From Luscinia megarhynchos (taxonomy: Eukaryota; Chordata; Aves; Passeriformes; Turdidae): 64,000 nt of DNA. Within the stretch, counting starts at the first letter, position 1; every line of letters begins with the position of its first letter. Positions 51,701 through 61,500 of the stretch are shown here, piece by piece. A program made the position numbers and the translations under genes. The stretch lies in contig CM067568.1 of the NCBI GenBank assembly GCA_034336665.1, positions 11,446,483 to 11,510,482 on the forward strand. The letters run 5' to 3'. The notes below the pieces were generated by a model that saw only the letters and a program-made list of their open reading frames with translations, did no database searches and was not told where the DNA came from.

Positions 51701-54700
51701 ATGCCCTGTACAGTCTCAGGCAGACAAGGTGCCCAGCTTGCCCATGTTCAGTCAGTGGGAGAGCCCCTGAACTGCCCTGGTTTTGTTAGTGGAACAGAAG
51801 GATCCTGCTTTGCCTGCTGCTCATCTCTGTTCTGGAGGCTGACACAATGCTCTACACCTCTAAGCTGACAGAAATAGGGCTGCCCAGATATCATCCTGAT
51901 TCTCAGGATGGATGTTTTTTTTTACTGAGAAAATCGGTTTAGGGTTTGATCCAGTATTTGTTCTGCTCTGTGTTATTGGCCCAAAGCCTCTATTTAGTAG
52001 AACTTCCCTTCTTTGTTCAACCAGACTATTTATATAGATGGGTCTAAAGGTCTCAGGGGAAATGAGAATCTGAATGTAATGAAGAATTTTGTATGTTGCC
52101 TCTTTGAAGAGGAGGGGAAAGGCACCTCTTGATGGAGCAAATTGGAGCTGTTTTCAAACACTTTGTAGCTTTCTTAATCTACTCATTAATTTCACTAATA
52201 CCGGATAAATCTATTAAAATAAAACCTGTGGTTAGAAAGTGTAGTTAGAGTACTGAGCTAGGCTTATTCACTCTGGATATTGATAGATTTAAATAAAAAT
52301 GAAAGAGTAAGAGAGTGAAAATCGAGCTTTATTTATTGATCCGCAATTAAACAGAAACCCTTACACAGAAAAGTTAGAGACAGAAAAATAACTGGTATCA
52401 AGTTTCAGCTCATGCTGAAAGACCCCAGGTGAGACCATGGCCCTTTACACCAGGTATGGAATAGCAACAGCCAGCCTGTGTTGTAGAAAGCAGCAACCAG
52501 AAACTTGGATTTGCCTTTTTTTTAATGATGTTTGAAGACCAACCTCCAAACCAATTGAGGACACCTCCTTCCAAACCAGGATACCAGCTGGAATTGCTAC
52601 ACTGTTAAGTAGAGAAACAAGCTCCCAGAAATGCAAAACTATCAAAAAGTACAAGTACAGGTACTTTTAATAAGGCCTAGCATGTTGTAGGAAGAATGAG
52701 AAGCAAGGTAAAGACAGCCAGAGGAAGAAAGAAGTGCCCGGCCAGGTCCTCAAAATGTAACCAAAAATTTCTATTTCTGGTAGTTAGGTAAGAGATAGAA
52801 ATAATGCAGATCACCTACCTACCTGTTTTTAAAGTCCTATTAACCAGGCTGTCAAGTGGGAAAAACTTCCTTTTTTATCATAAACTGAACAAAGGTGATA
52901 TGGAAGAGTCAGAGGCTCTGTGGGGTGTAATTTTTTGGGATGTAGCTGCATTTTGATCGTGATTACTTTAAGATCACAAAGCTAAAAATGTACCAGTTAA
53001 CATGTCTGAGATTCTATTTTAGATTATTTAGATTATTTTCCCTGCAGTTATGATGGCTCTTTAGGAAATGTTCTAATCTCAGAGTAAGAATAAGAAACCT
53101 TTACTTTACCTGTTAGGGAGCTCTTTGGGACTCTACAAGGTGTAAATATTGCCATTATGAAAAATAATACTTGTGCTGGAGCTACAAATACAGAGAGCAA
53201 AAACAATGACCTTTTCTTGCACTGTAAACCTTCTGCATCTGTTATCCTCTTAGTGTTCCTAAGTGCATTATATCCTGGTAAATCTCCCATCTGCAGGCAG
53301 CCAGATGTCTTCCACACTGCCAGCAACCTACAGTAAGTCTTCCCAGAGGCCTTAAATGAAGTCAAAATAGCACATGGGCTTTAGTTTCTCCCTCTCTTCA
53401 GGGAAATTTGCCTTTTAACCAAGGTATAGGAGGAGGAATACTCTGAAATACAGAGCCCTTGTGTTGCAATAGGACAGGAGTGTTTTCTAATGAGGGTATC
53501 CCACATATTAGGAATTTTCCTGTATGAAATGCCACAGTGATGCAGCTGCATTGATTGATCCTGTTATCTGAGCTAGCTTATCTGCCCAATGTGCTAAAGA
53601 GATAGGCCTCTCTGTCTTCAGCCAAGTGATATATATTCAAATTGGGTACAGTTCTGTCTGTAAAAGGAGGGATTAGTTCAGCAATTTTGTTACAGCTTTG
53701 GTCAAAGGCTGATGAAACCATTCCTTTTTGTGGGCCTCTTAATTCACATCTCAGATTCCACATCTGCATAAGCCAGGCTTTTGGGAAGATGCTGCCTCAC
53801 ACCTTCAGTTGTATGTGGAACAGACTGCCACCACAGCTTGGGGGAAATCAGTGCAACCCATGTATAGTGTTGGAATATCAACTTTTCAAACTGGGGCAAG
53901 GTGCTCCTTGGTGGAAATGCACCAAAGTGATATTTTGCCTTGTGATCTCAATGAAGCAGTTTCGTCTAGTTAGGTGCTAATCAAACCAGCTCCTGAGCTA
54001 AGTTCAGTTACAGACGCCTGTGCTTGCAGCTGTGCACAAAATCCAGCCCAGGATCAGCATTTTCACCTCCATCACCAACCAGCAGTAGGATGCTAATCTT
54101 ACTTTAAAATAGTGTGACTTTGCTGTCCTTAGTGGAGTAGCCATCATGTCACCATCATTCCCATTTAGGCAAAGTGACACTAAGTACCTCTTGGAGTGCT
54201 GGTCCAGTCCCAGCAGCTGGTAAGAGGAAAACCTGAAGAAGGACATTGCAAGTTTATTAGAATTCTGATAACTAAAGTGAGGTTTTAAAACTGGTAGCAG
54301 CCAGTGTCTTTCTCATTCTGGCCTACCTGAGTTAGCAGACTGCAGAGCACCCCCCTCCAAATACTACCTTTTTGTCCATAAGAGTTTTAGAAGCCTTTTT
54401 TCTTTGCAGAGAAAATAACTTGTAATGACTACATGATCTTATCTGTTGGAAGGATTTTTGTTACAGCAGTAGTTGTGTTACCTAATCAGTAATAATTACT
54501 AGATCCAGCAGTGTAGAACCAGACAAAAGTCTGCTTTCAACCTGATTAAAATCTCAGTCCTCTCCCTCTAATTCTAAAGGGCAAGTTACAGTTAAATGTA
54601 ATTCTTTCAATTCTTAAATTTTCCTTCCTGTTTTTTCCCCCCAGCTCCCCACCAGGCTGCATTGCTGACTGTAATAATAGGATGATATCTCCAACTTGCA

Positions 54701-56893
54701 AATTTAATGGTCATAATGAGAGATATAAGTCTTGAGACTAATGACTGTGAGAAATTTTGATCAGCCTCACAAACTACACGTACAGCACAGATTCAGAATT
54801 TCATTTCCTTATAAAACTTCACACAAGGCACTGCACCCTAATTCTTACCTAACACACTTTTAAAGGCAAAAAATTTCTGTAGAGTCTTCTGTACTGTCAT
54901 TCTTTTTTGTGTGTCACTTTCATCTTGCTCTCACATTGGCTTTACCTGCCCTCCCTTACCTGTTTAAATTGCAGGCTTTTTGGATAAAGGGATAAACTAT
55001 GCCCAGCTGAAGTGCAGAGCACGTGCAGATGTTGAGGAGGGATCACACCCCTCAGTAGGTTTCTCCAGACTGTGCTGCTGCCATTGGCCAAACAGTTGGG
55101 TTCAAACTTTTCACAGCTTGTAGCAACAGTGGACTAAATTCTGGTGTCTAATATTTTCTAGCAGGACTCAAAATGTGACAACAGACCAGGAAAAAATGTT
55201 ACTTCAACAACTCCGAGAAATCACTAGAGTAATGAAAGAAGGAAAATTCGTAGATGACATCTCTCCTGAGAAGGAAGCTGAGGAAGCTCCTTACATGGCA
55301 GACTGGGAAGGTAAGTGAGAGCCTTTCTTACCATTACCCTTACAAGAAAAATTGGATAAGGATTACTCACAGTTCCAGATCCTTTCAAGATTTTGGTTAA
55401 CTTTATCCTTTCTTTTCCAGCCAGTGTTCAGAATTTTGCAAGAGGTTGCTTGGCATTTTTTCCCCCAGCCATAACAGAAAAAATAGATTTTGAGGTATCC
55501 AACATTTCTTTTAGTGTAAACACTGCACTATCTGCTGCCCAAAGTGGCATATGAATATTCACATATGCTCCATCTGCTGCTTGGGCTTGGCTGCTCTAGG
55601 CTTATATCTTTCCCTTTCTGTGCTGGGCTGGATTTCAGGACTATCATAAAACCCTTTGGAAATCAGAATCAGTAGTTTTAGATAACTTACAGATTTTACT
55701 TTTGATTAGTCACTCTTTGTTAGCTCCAATGTGGTAAAAGTAAACTCCAGGAAGTATTTTAAAAACTATTTATTTTAATGTCCTTTCCATTCCTAGGTAT
55801 TTACCTGCTACATAAATTTGTTTTCAAGATATCTTAGTTGATCTGCTCTGTAACATAATTTTAAATGCAGACCTAATTTCTTGCTTTTTAAAAAGCTTTC
55901 AAAAATGATCCAAAACATAAACAGTAGCCTTGAGCCCTGTTCATAAAGTCAAGTTTATGATGTTATTTCTGAAATGAAAGTCATTGACATATCTGTTTTA
56001 TCAACTCCCTCAGTAATGCTGTTTATAACAAGTGTTCAAACCATGCATCAGGCAATCTGTAGGCAGGAAAAAAAGCAAGGTTTACAGATCTAAGATTCAC
56101 CATTTTTACCTGTTAGTCCCCATAGCTTCCAGCAAAGCCCAGCTTTCACTCCTGAAAGTCAGGGTTGATATCCTGGCTCCCTAAAACAAAGTAATTTTTT
56201 TTTTCATCATCTCTCAAGAAGATATGCTTTGCACATTCTTGCCATGGATTTAATACTGTGATGTGCACATGGCATTAAAGAGCTGACACTTGCACTGGCA
56301 GTAGAAAAAACAACTGTCCTGGCCAACTCTGCATCCACCATTGAGGTCAGGACTACTTTGAAATGCTGTTAATACTCCAAGCTGCAGTGTCCCTTTGTTC
56401 CTAAGGTTATCCAGAAGAGACCTATCCTGTCTACGACAATTCCGACTGCTGCAAGCGCAAACAGGACACAATCCTTGTAGATTACCCTGACCTGAGCCAG
56501 CCCTCTCCAGAGGAGCTGGCAGAAAGAATGGAGGGCATGGAAGATGAGGAGTATCCTTATGATGAAACCCTGCTAAGTGATCTCACCACAGGAATGGGTG
56601 GTCAGGATTTAATGCAGAAAAAGGATGATGTAACTCCCAGCAGGGAGGAGGAGAGTGACCTTCCTCCCAGCCAGAGCACTGGGGAGTGCTGCTGCTGCTG
56701 TGATGATGATCCTGCTGTCATAGCAGAGAATGCTGGATTCCACTCTGAGAGCTGCAGTGAAGTAGAAGAGACAAGCCAAGAGGACCTGTCTGTGGAGTCA
56801 GAAAATGAAAACGCAGCACTGGAAAAGCAAAAAGTCGGTGATTCAGAGGAGACAGGCACACTGAGAAAGCGCTACACCAAAGTACTTGATTGA
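42650..56893 (+). CDS. RIC3: RIC3, acetylcholine receptor chaperone (complete, 6 coding exons)
   Basis: RIC3 is an ER-membrane chaperone that promotes folding, assembly and surface delivery of nicotinic acetylcholine receptors (notably alpha7) and affects 5-HT3 receptors. Coding exons: 42650-42797, 48387-48610, 49194-49272, 50760-50853, 55165-55310 and 56406-56893, total 1179 nt, 392 aa (human about 369). Phases agree at every junction and all introns are GT-AG. Order: N-terminal hydrophobic segment (about residues 8-27), proline/glycine-rich linker with KLGRFPP, Gly-rich stretch (about 85-100), transmembrane segment IIPIYGFGIFLYILYILF (about 106-123), a coiled coil (YELTQLQERLRETEEAME and the LREITRVMKEGKF region), conserved APYMADWEGYPEETYPVYD, then an acidic tail with a five-Cys run and DDDPAVIAENAGF. 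No frame breaks. Synteny with LMO1 matches other vertebrates. Confidence 0.97.
44121..44160 (+). repeat. 20-bp tandem duplication in RIC3 intron 1
   Basis: CCTCCAATTATTTTCAGTG occurs twice in direct tandem (units 44121-44140 and 44141-44160), with one difference at the first base. Confidence 0.95.
48139..48196 (+). repeat. 15-bp triplicate plus short hairpin in RIC3 intron 1
   Basis: TAGGAGTAAAACTGC, TAGGAGTAAAATTGC and TAGGAGTAAATGGC follow one another from 48153. The first unit also pairs with TACTCCTA at 48139-48146 (8-bp perfect inverted repeat, loop ATTGTG). Confidence 0.9.
48387..48610 (+). CDS. RIC3: RIC3 exon 2 (Gly-rich linker and transmembrane segment)
   Basis: Acceptor TTTTGCAG, donor AAG|GTAAGA. 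It encodes KLGRFPPRMHSHA, the SHLTEAIAKAKA helix, a Gly/Ser-rich run and GRGLVGQIIPIYGFGIFLYI with LYILFK at its end. This is the most conserved block of the family; human RIC3 has nearly the same GQIIPIYGFGIFLYILYILF. The exon ends in phase 0. Confidence 0.97.
49194..49272 (+). CDS. RIC3: RIC3 exon 3
   Basis: 79 nt, acceptor CATCAG, donor ATCA|GTGAGT. It encodes LASKGRTTPAERKC, PTATPGNMKRKI and the first base of Thr. It matches the human LSKGKTT..KCYTAMPGN..RKIT segment after the membrane span. Confidence 0.93.
50285..50480 (+). mobile_element. MIR-like SINE relic in RIC3 intron 3
   Basis: The wording 'gtcaccacttacatagtgacttggaggaagtaacttcctt' followed by a C/T-rich part and AATAATTACATCAGTG resembles the core and 3' half of MIR (SINE2/tRNA), where 'cacttactagctgtgtgaccttgggcaagttactt' is typical. 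It is strongly diverged, as expected for an element inherited from the amniote ancestor. Boundaries are approximate. Confidence 0.5.
50760..50853 (+). CDS. RIC3: RIC3 exon 4 (coiled coil)
   Basis: Acceptor TTTTACAG, donor ACAG|GTGTGT (a weaker donor). It completes the split Thr and encodes DYELTQLQERLRETEEAMEK and LINRVGPMYD plus two bases. Heptad-like Leu spacing fits the RIC3 coiled coil. It matches human FELAQLQEKLKETEAAMEKL. Confidence 0.96.
50854..55161 (+). other. RIC3: RIC3 intron 4
   Basis: About 4.3 kb of AT-rich sequence. A TTTATTTATTGATCC stretch (52330) and open frames on either strand show no family resemblance. Nothing else recognised. Confidence 0.9.
55165..55310 (+). CDS. RIC3: RIC3 exon 5, tandem (NAGNAG) acceptor
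   Basis: It encodes (R)TQNVTTDQEKMLLQQLREIT, RVMKEGKFVDDISPEKEAEE and APYMADWE plus one base; donor GAAG|GTAAGT. The acceptor is TAGCAG: using the first AG (exon from 55162) gives DSRTQ, using the second (from 55165) gives DRTQ, so one Ser is optional and the frame is kept. The human protein has the equivalent position GERAQ or GESRAQ (recalled, not checked). Confidence 0.95.
55311..56405 (+). other. RIC3: RIC3 intron 5
   Basis: About 1.1 kb; donor GTAAGT, acceptor TTCCTAAG. AT-rich; no repeat recognised. Confidence 0.9.
56406..56893 (+). CDS. RIC3: RIC3 exon 6 (acidic C-terminal tail)
   Basis: It completes Gly and encodes YPEETYPVYDNSDCCKRKQD, TILVDYPDLSQPSPEELAER, a long acidic region, then ECCCCCDDDPAVIAENAGF and the C-terminus LRKRYTKVLD before TGA at 56891-56893. 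The human counterpart has YPEETYPIYD, ILVDYPD, and CSCCFHEDEDPAVLAENAGF, ending near LRKRNPQ. The five-Cys run is coded by a TGC repeat (about 56687-56701). Confidence 0.96.
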
Positions 56894-57665
56894 TAGGACA
56901 CCAGTGGAAGATGTCTGGATGGTAAAATTCATAAACCCTCCTCCATGTGGGTTTTGTTCCCAGTGAAGACTTCTCTGTGTTCATCTCCTTGTACCTATTG
57001 CATTCTTGTGGTGCCAGTCACATCACCTGTCTGAACTGGAAGCCAGTGCCCTCTTTAGTGCACTCATCATGGTTACCATGATGCTGCCAACAGTGCTTTG
57101 TCCTTGATTTTTGAAGCCTTGTATTTTGGAACCAATATCTGTGACTTGTTCCTTTTCAATTCTGAAGGAGCCATCCTTGGTTTTGCCCTTTGTCATCCCA
57201 GAGTTAACCAAATGTCTCTTCTGACTTTTTCAAAAACATCTGTGTGCTACCAGTTAGGAGAGTTAATCAGATCCTTATATGTACATGAGTTTAGTGGGAT
57301 GCTGAAGGACAAAATATGCCTTCTTTGTCTTAGCTCAGTTAGCTGGTCAGCAGAGCTGATCATAGTCACATACATGACTCTCTCAACTCTGTCATTGCTG
57401 TCTGTGCTTGAGAAGCTGCTGTAACTACAATCCACAAAGCTCCTGTGCTGCCCCACAGCCCTTTCCCCATTATTCCGTGTTGTGGGAATGGTAGCCTAAT
57501 CCATATTGTGTAACCTCTGTGAGCAAGACTGAAGCTCTGTGAATTGTGCTTTAACTTTGCCTTAGCCCTTGGTGAAATTCCCAGATGGTTACAGGAAGTG
57601 GACCACAATGTGTGACAGCACTAAAAATATCCCTAGAGATTAAAACCAAAAAGCAGTGATAAGGT
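56894..57665 (+). other. RIC3: RIC3 3' UTR (predicted)
   Basis: Non-coding sequence after the stop. Its end is placed after ATTAAA (57639-57644), which is followed by GTTTGTCTGTATA. A later AATAAA at 59276 could serve a longer isoform but would carry the CpG-rich block in the transcript. Confidence 0.45.
57639..57644 (+). terminator. RIC3: candidate RIC3 polyadenylation signal (ATTAAA)
   Basis: ATTAAA 746 nt after the stop codon, followed at about 20 nt by a T/GT-rich element. It is not unique, since other weak signals exist in the region. Confidence 0.4.
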
Positions 57666-57929
57666 TTGTCTGTATAGGAGAGAACAGCATGAGGGGGACC
57701 CTCAGACTGAAGGTAGCTGGTAGGCTTTTCCTTCTTCCTGGAAACCGTTTTATGCTTTTGGAATGCTGTTGCCAGGGTCATGTTGAGGCAGCCCCAGGAA
57801 TGGGATGAGGAGGGTGCTGGAGCCAAGGGCTCCTGAGGGGAGGTACAAGCAGCATGGCAGGTGGGACAGGCCCAGGAAGGGTCCCTCAGCGCCATGACCC
57901 TCGTGCTTCTCCCACACGTGGGCACGTTT

Positions 57930-58570
57930 CAGACCACCAGACCCAGTGTGTTGGCGGCGCTCACGGCCCGTCACGGGGGCTGTTTGTGATGTCAGCAGTG
58001 CCCGTGCCTGGCCGGCAGCGCAGCGCAGGGCCCTGAGCCGCGCTGCCCCGCTCTGAGGCCCCGCTGAACGGCTGCGGGGAGGGCAGGCGGCCGGCCAGGC
58101 CATGGCAGCCCGCCGCTGCAAGGGCCGGCAGCAGCGCCCCGCCCAGTGATGGCCGAGCAGGAGGCCATGTGCCAGGAGGCGGCCGCGGGAGAGGAGGGGC
58201 AGAAGCAGCGCGCTGCCGTGAGTGCCACCGCGCTCAGCTCCCTGGTGGTGGCCATGCAGAGCCTGGCGCTGTGCCCGGCAGGGAGCGGCGTGCAGCCCAG
58301 GAGCAGTGAGCGGGGCGGCCGCCTGCCCTGCCGTGCGGCGGCACAGAGACACGGCCCGCAGCGGCCGCAGAGGGAGCCCCCGGGCCAGGGCCCGAAGAGC
58401 GGCCACCGGCGCTGCAGGAGGAGGAGGAGGAGGGGCAGGAGGAGGAGGGGGAGCGCCAGCCCCTGCACCATGAGAGCCATTGCCAGCGCCCGAGGGGCCG
58501 CGTCCAGCGCCTGCCTCCAGGAGTCCTGGCGGATCAGGATCCGCACCTGCCTGCCTGAAAAATAACAACA
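57930..58570. other. unidentified GC-rich island 3' of RIC3
   Basis: An abrupt block of very CpG-rich DNA about 640 bp long in AT-rich surroundings, with a GGA/GAG purine run at 58414-58452. Because stops are rare in such DNA, both strands are open (58146-58565 on +, 57750-58571 on minus); neither conceptual product shows a known domain. The minus product is mainly low-complexity Pro/Ala/Leu. It may be an orphan CpG island/promoter, a retrocopy of a GC-rich gene, or part of a lineage-specific gene family. I cannot decide between these. Confidence 0.4.
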
Positions 58571-61500
58571 CGAGGATGAAAATGCTGTCACCCTCCTTAT
58601 TTGGTGCTTTGGCAACAGCACCTGTGCTCCTGTGACCCCTTAAGTAGGAGGTGATTTTTAGAAACTTTCCAGTTCCATGCCCACATCCTGCTTTGCCGGT
58701 GCCACCTTACGTCCTGGGGTTTTTTTAGGCTGTAACATCAACAATTTGAGGTTAGTTTTTAAAACAGAGTAAAGTTATCATAAGGCATGGAGTCCTAGGA
58801 ATTTCTTTTTTGGTAGGGAATATTATGGACTCCCAGCCTCCACATGGGGCCCATCCTACTGGCTCACCCATTCCATCTCCTGGCATCAACAATCATTTGT
58901 ATGGTATGAGCCCTTCCTTCTCATTCCCTACCCCACCCTTCCTAGAGCTCCTCTGCTCTGAGCCACAGGGAAAGGACATGAATGGACTTGGCTTTCACCA
59001 TGCTACTGCACTGAGGTGACAGGAGTTACCCCCAGGAGGGCCACTGAGGTTCCTGGGGTCTGCAGGTGGGGTTGCTTCAGTCTGAGGACAGCAACAATCC
59101 CTGATGGATGAGTGAAGTCAGCCTTGCATAAAGGATTTTAGCAGACCAAGCCAAGAATGTAGACAGCTGTTTCTTTGGAGAAGCAGCACATTGCAGTTTG
59201 CCCAGGAAGAAGTGCTGGCCTTCACGTGAAGGTCCCTTCTAGCTGCTTCACAGGAAGTTCTTTTCAATGTTGGGGAATAAATTTTAAAAGACCAAACCAA
59301 TAAACCAAAAAAACAACAGCAAACATTCTTTCTTCCTCTCTTTTTTGGGATTTGGTGACTGCCTGGGGATACCTCTGTCCCCTCGGTCTGTACCAGCTCC
59401 AAGCCAGATGCTGGATGCCAGCCAAGGTGGGGTGCCAGCCTGGGGCTACCCCCCAGAACTGCTCCCATCTGGCCCTCAGTGCTGGGATGGGGTGTGGGGG
59501 GTGCCCATGGCAATGCCACCCACCACAGCTGGGACAGCCCATGGGAAGGGCCTGTGCCACCCCCAGTCACCACCCAGCCCCACCAGCCCAGCCCCCCGAG
59601 CATCTGTGTCCCTGAATTGTGGGTCTGGCCCACCAGCTGCCCTCACCACCACAATGCCAGGTGCAACTGTTCCAAACTTACCAATGACCCATGGAATCCA
59701 TGGAATGCACCAGGTAGACACCACCACGGGAAAGTGGATTTGTGTCCATCAGGAGCTCCTTGTGATGGCCATCATTCCCCAGATGGGAGTTGCCCAAGCA
59801 TAATTTGTTCCTAGAATAATTAGGCTGTACCAGATGTTTTCTGCCAGGTTTGCAAAACCTCAGCCAAGGGGTCCCCTTCTCAATGCTAGGTCTATTTCCC
59901 ATTGTTTCAAGCACTAAGAGAGACTTGAATCCCCCTTTTACATGGAAAAAAAAAGGAGCTGAACTCCCCTTTTACATGTGCCTTGCAAGGGCTCTAATCC
60001 CTTACACTTTAGGAGTTGTTAGGGCTCCTTTTAATGCCTGTGACAGAGCTAAAGGCTTCCTTTGCAGCAAGGTGTCAGAGAGCCCCAAGAGCTCATCCCC
60101 GAGGTGTCAATGGCCTTGGCAGCCCCTCCCCAGGGACCAGTAAGTGCTCTCTGAATGTAGCCAGCCTTGCCTCCTGTAGCAGCTTGCCAGCCTTCAAACT
60201 GGGATTCCTCCTGTTTGAACAGTATTTCCTTTTCACCCTTTGCCTCAGCTTTCCCCTCCCTGAAACAGAAGTGTCTGTTTAGAGGAGCATTTTAGAAAAG
60301 GACCATCAAACGTGTGTCTCCAGCTTTCTCAACTATTAATTGCTCACTTCTGCTAGAGAACACATAATTTAAAGGAGAGCTTAGCTGATCAAAATCAGGA
60401 TTCTCAGAGAACTTTTAGTAAATCAAACTCATAGGTAGAACATCAGCAAAGCCTATTTGAGAAAAAGTCAGAGAAGCTCAGGTGGATGCCCATTAGAAGC
60501 AGTCAGGCTCTTTAAAAGCACATGCTCCTTTACTTGTGATGTTTCCCACCTGGCAAATGAAATGGCTGTACTTTTTGTTAAAGAAACAGCACAGGTGTTG
60601 TCAGAACAAAATATTATTATAAAACTAGATTTTGAAACCCACCAACGGGCTTAGTTCTCCCATGATATTTGAGAATGGTTACAGATTGTTTTGGGCATTC
60701 CATGGAACCAGGAAAAAAGCAAAAAGTAAGATCATTGCTGGCCCCAAAAATACTCTAAAGGGCATTATTTATCAAATAGTATTTGGAAAACAGATAAATA
60801 TCTTAGGGGGTTATGACCTAACTCTTTGCATTAGCAATTAGTGTCCATATCTTGGATTTTTAATTTTCAGCTAAGAATAAGAAAACTATGCTTACCTTTG
60901 AGAACACAGAACAATCCAGTGCAATGATCTACTTAAATATTTACTTACACATTCTAATAAAAAATAATAAAATTCTATGTTTCTAACCTCATGCATCACA
61001 AACACTGGGAAGAGAAACCAGGTAGGAGTTAGAAAAGCATCTATTTATCAATGGTTTTATACTGACCACGTATTTCAAAGCAAATGAATGCAACACCAGA
61101 TCAGACAGACACAGCTGGAAAGGTTGGTCTGATCAAGTGATTTTTCTCAGCTTTGGAGCTTCATCAGTTTTTTGTGGGGGCACAGATTTCTGAGGAGCAA
61201 ATAGACACCTCTCATTTTTCTCAGTGATCTTCCTGGGGTGGCTTAGATAGTGCTCAGAGACCACTCCCCCTCTCTGCTGGGATCAAACACATGCCCAAGT
61301 GCAAGATTGCCCAAACTTTATCATTCCTGACAGAATAAATTTCAGTAAAATTTCAGTTTCAATGGCACTGGAAACTCCTTATGTTAAATAACTCCATATC
61401 CAGTGAAGGTAATTTATTGAGATATTTCCAACTTTGGGTAGGGAAAGACATTGTTTCAAACAAATTAAGTTTAATATTTTTTGCACAGTGTTCTGTATTC

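Noticed and set aside
57750..58571. Open frame of 273 codons on minus in the GC-rich block
   Set aside because: Stop codons are rare in DNA this GC-rich, and the + strand is open too. The product is low-complexity and changes character where the CpG block ends. The block itself is kept as a finding.
58810..59019. Open frame with a Pro/Ser-rich product (58810-59019, +)
   Set aside because: It briefly resembled the Pro/Ser-rich N-terminal part of a transcription factor, but no specific family match, splice sites or continuing exon could be found.
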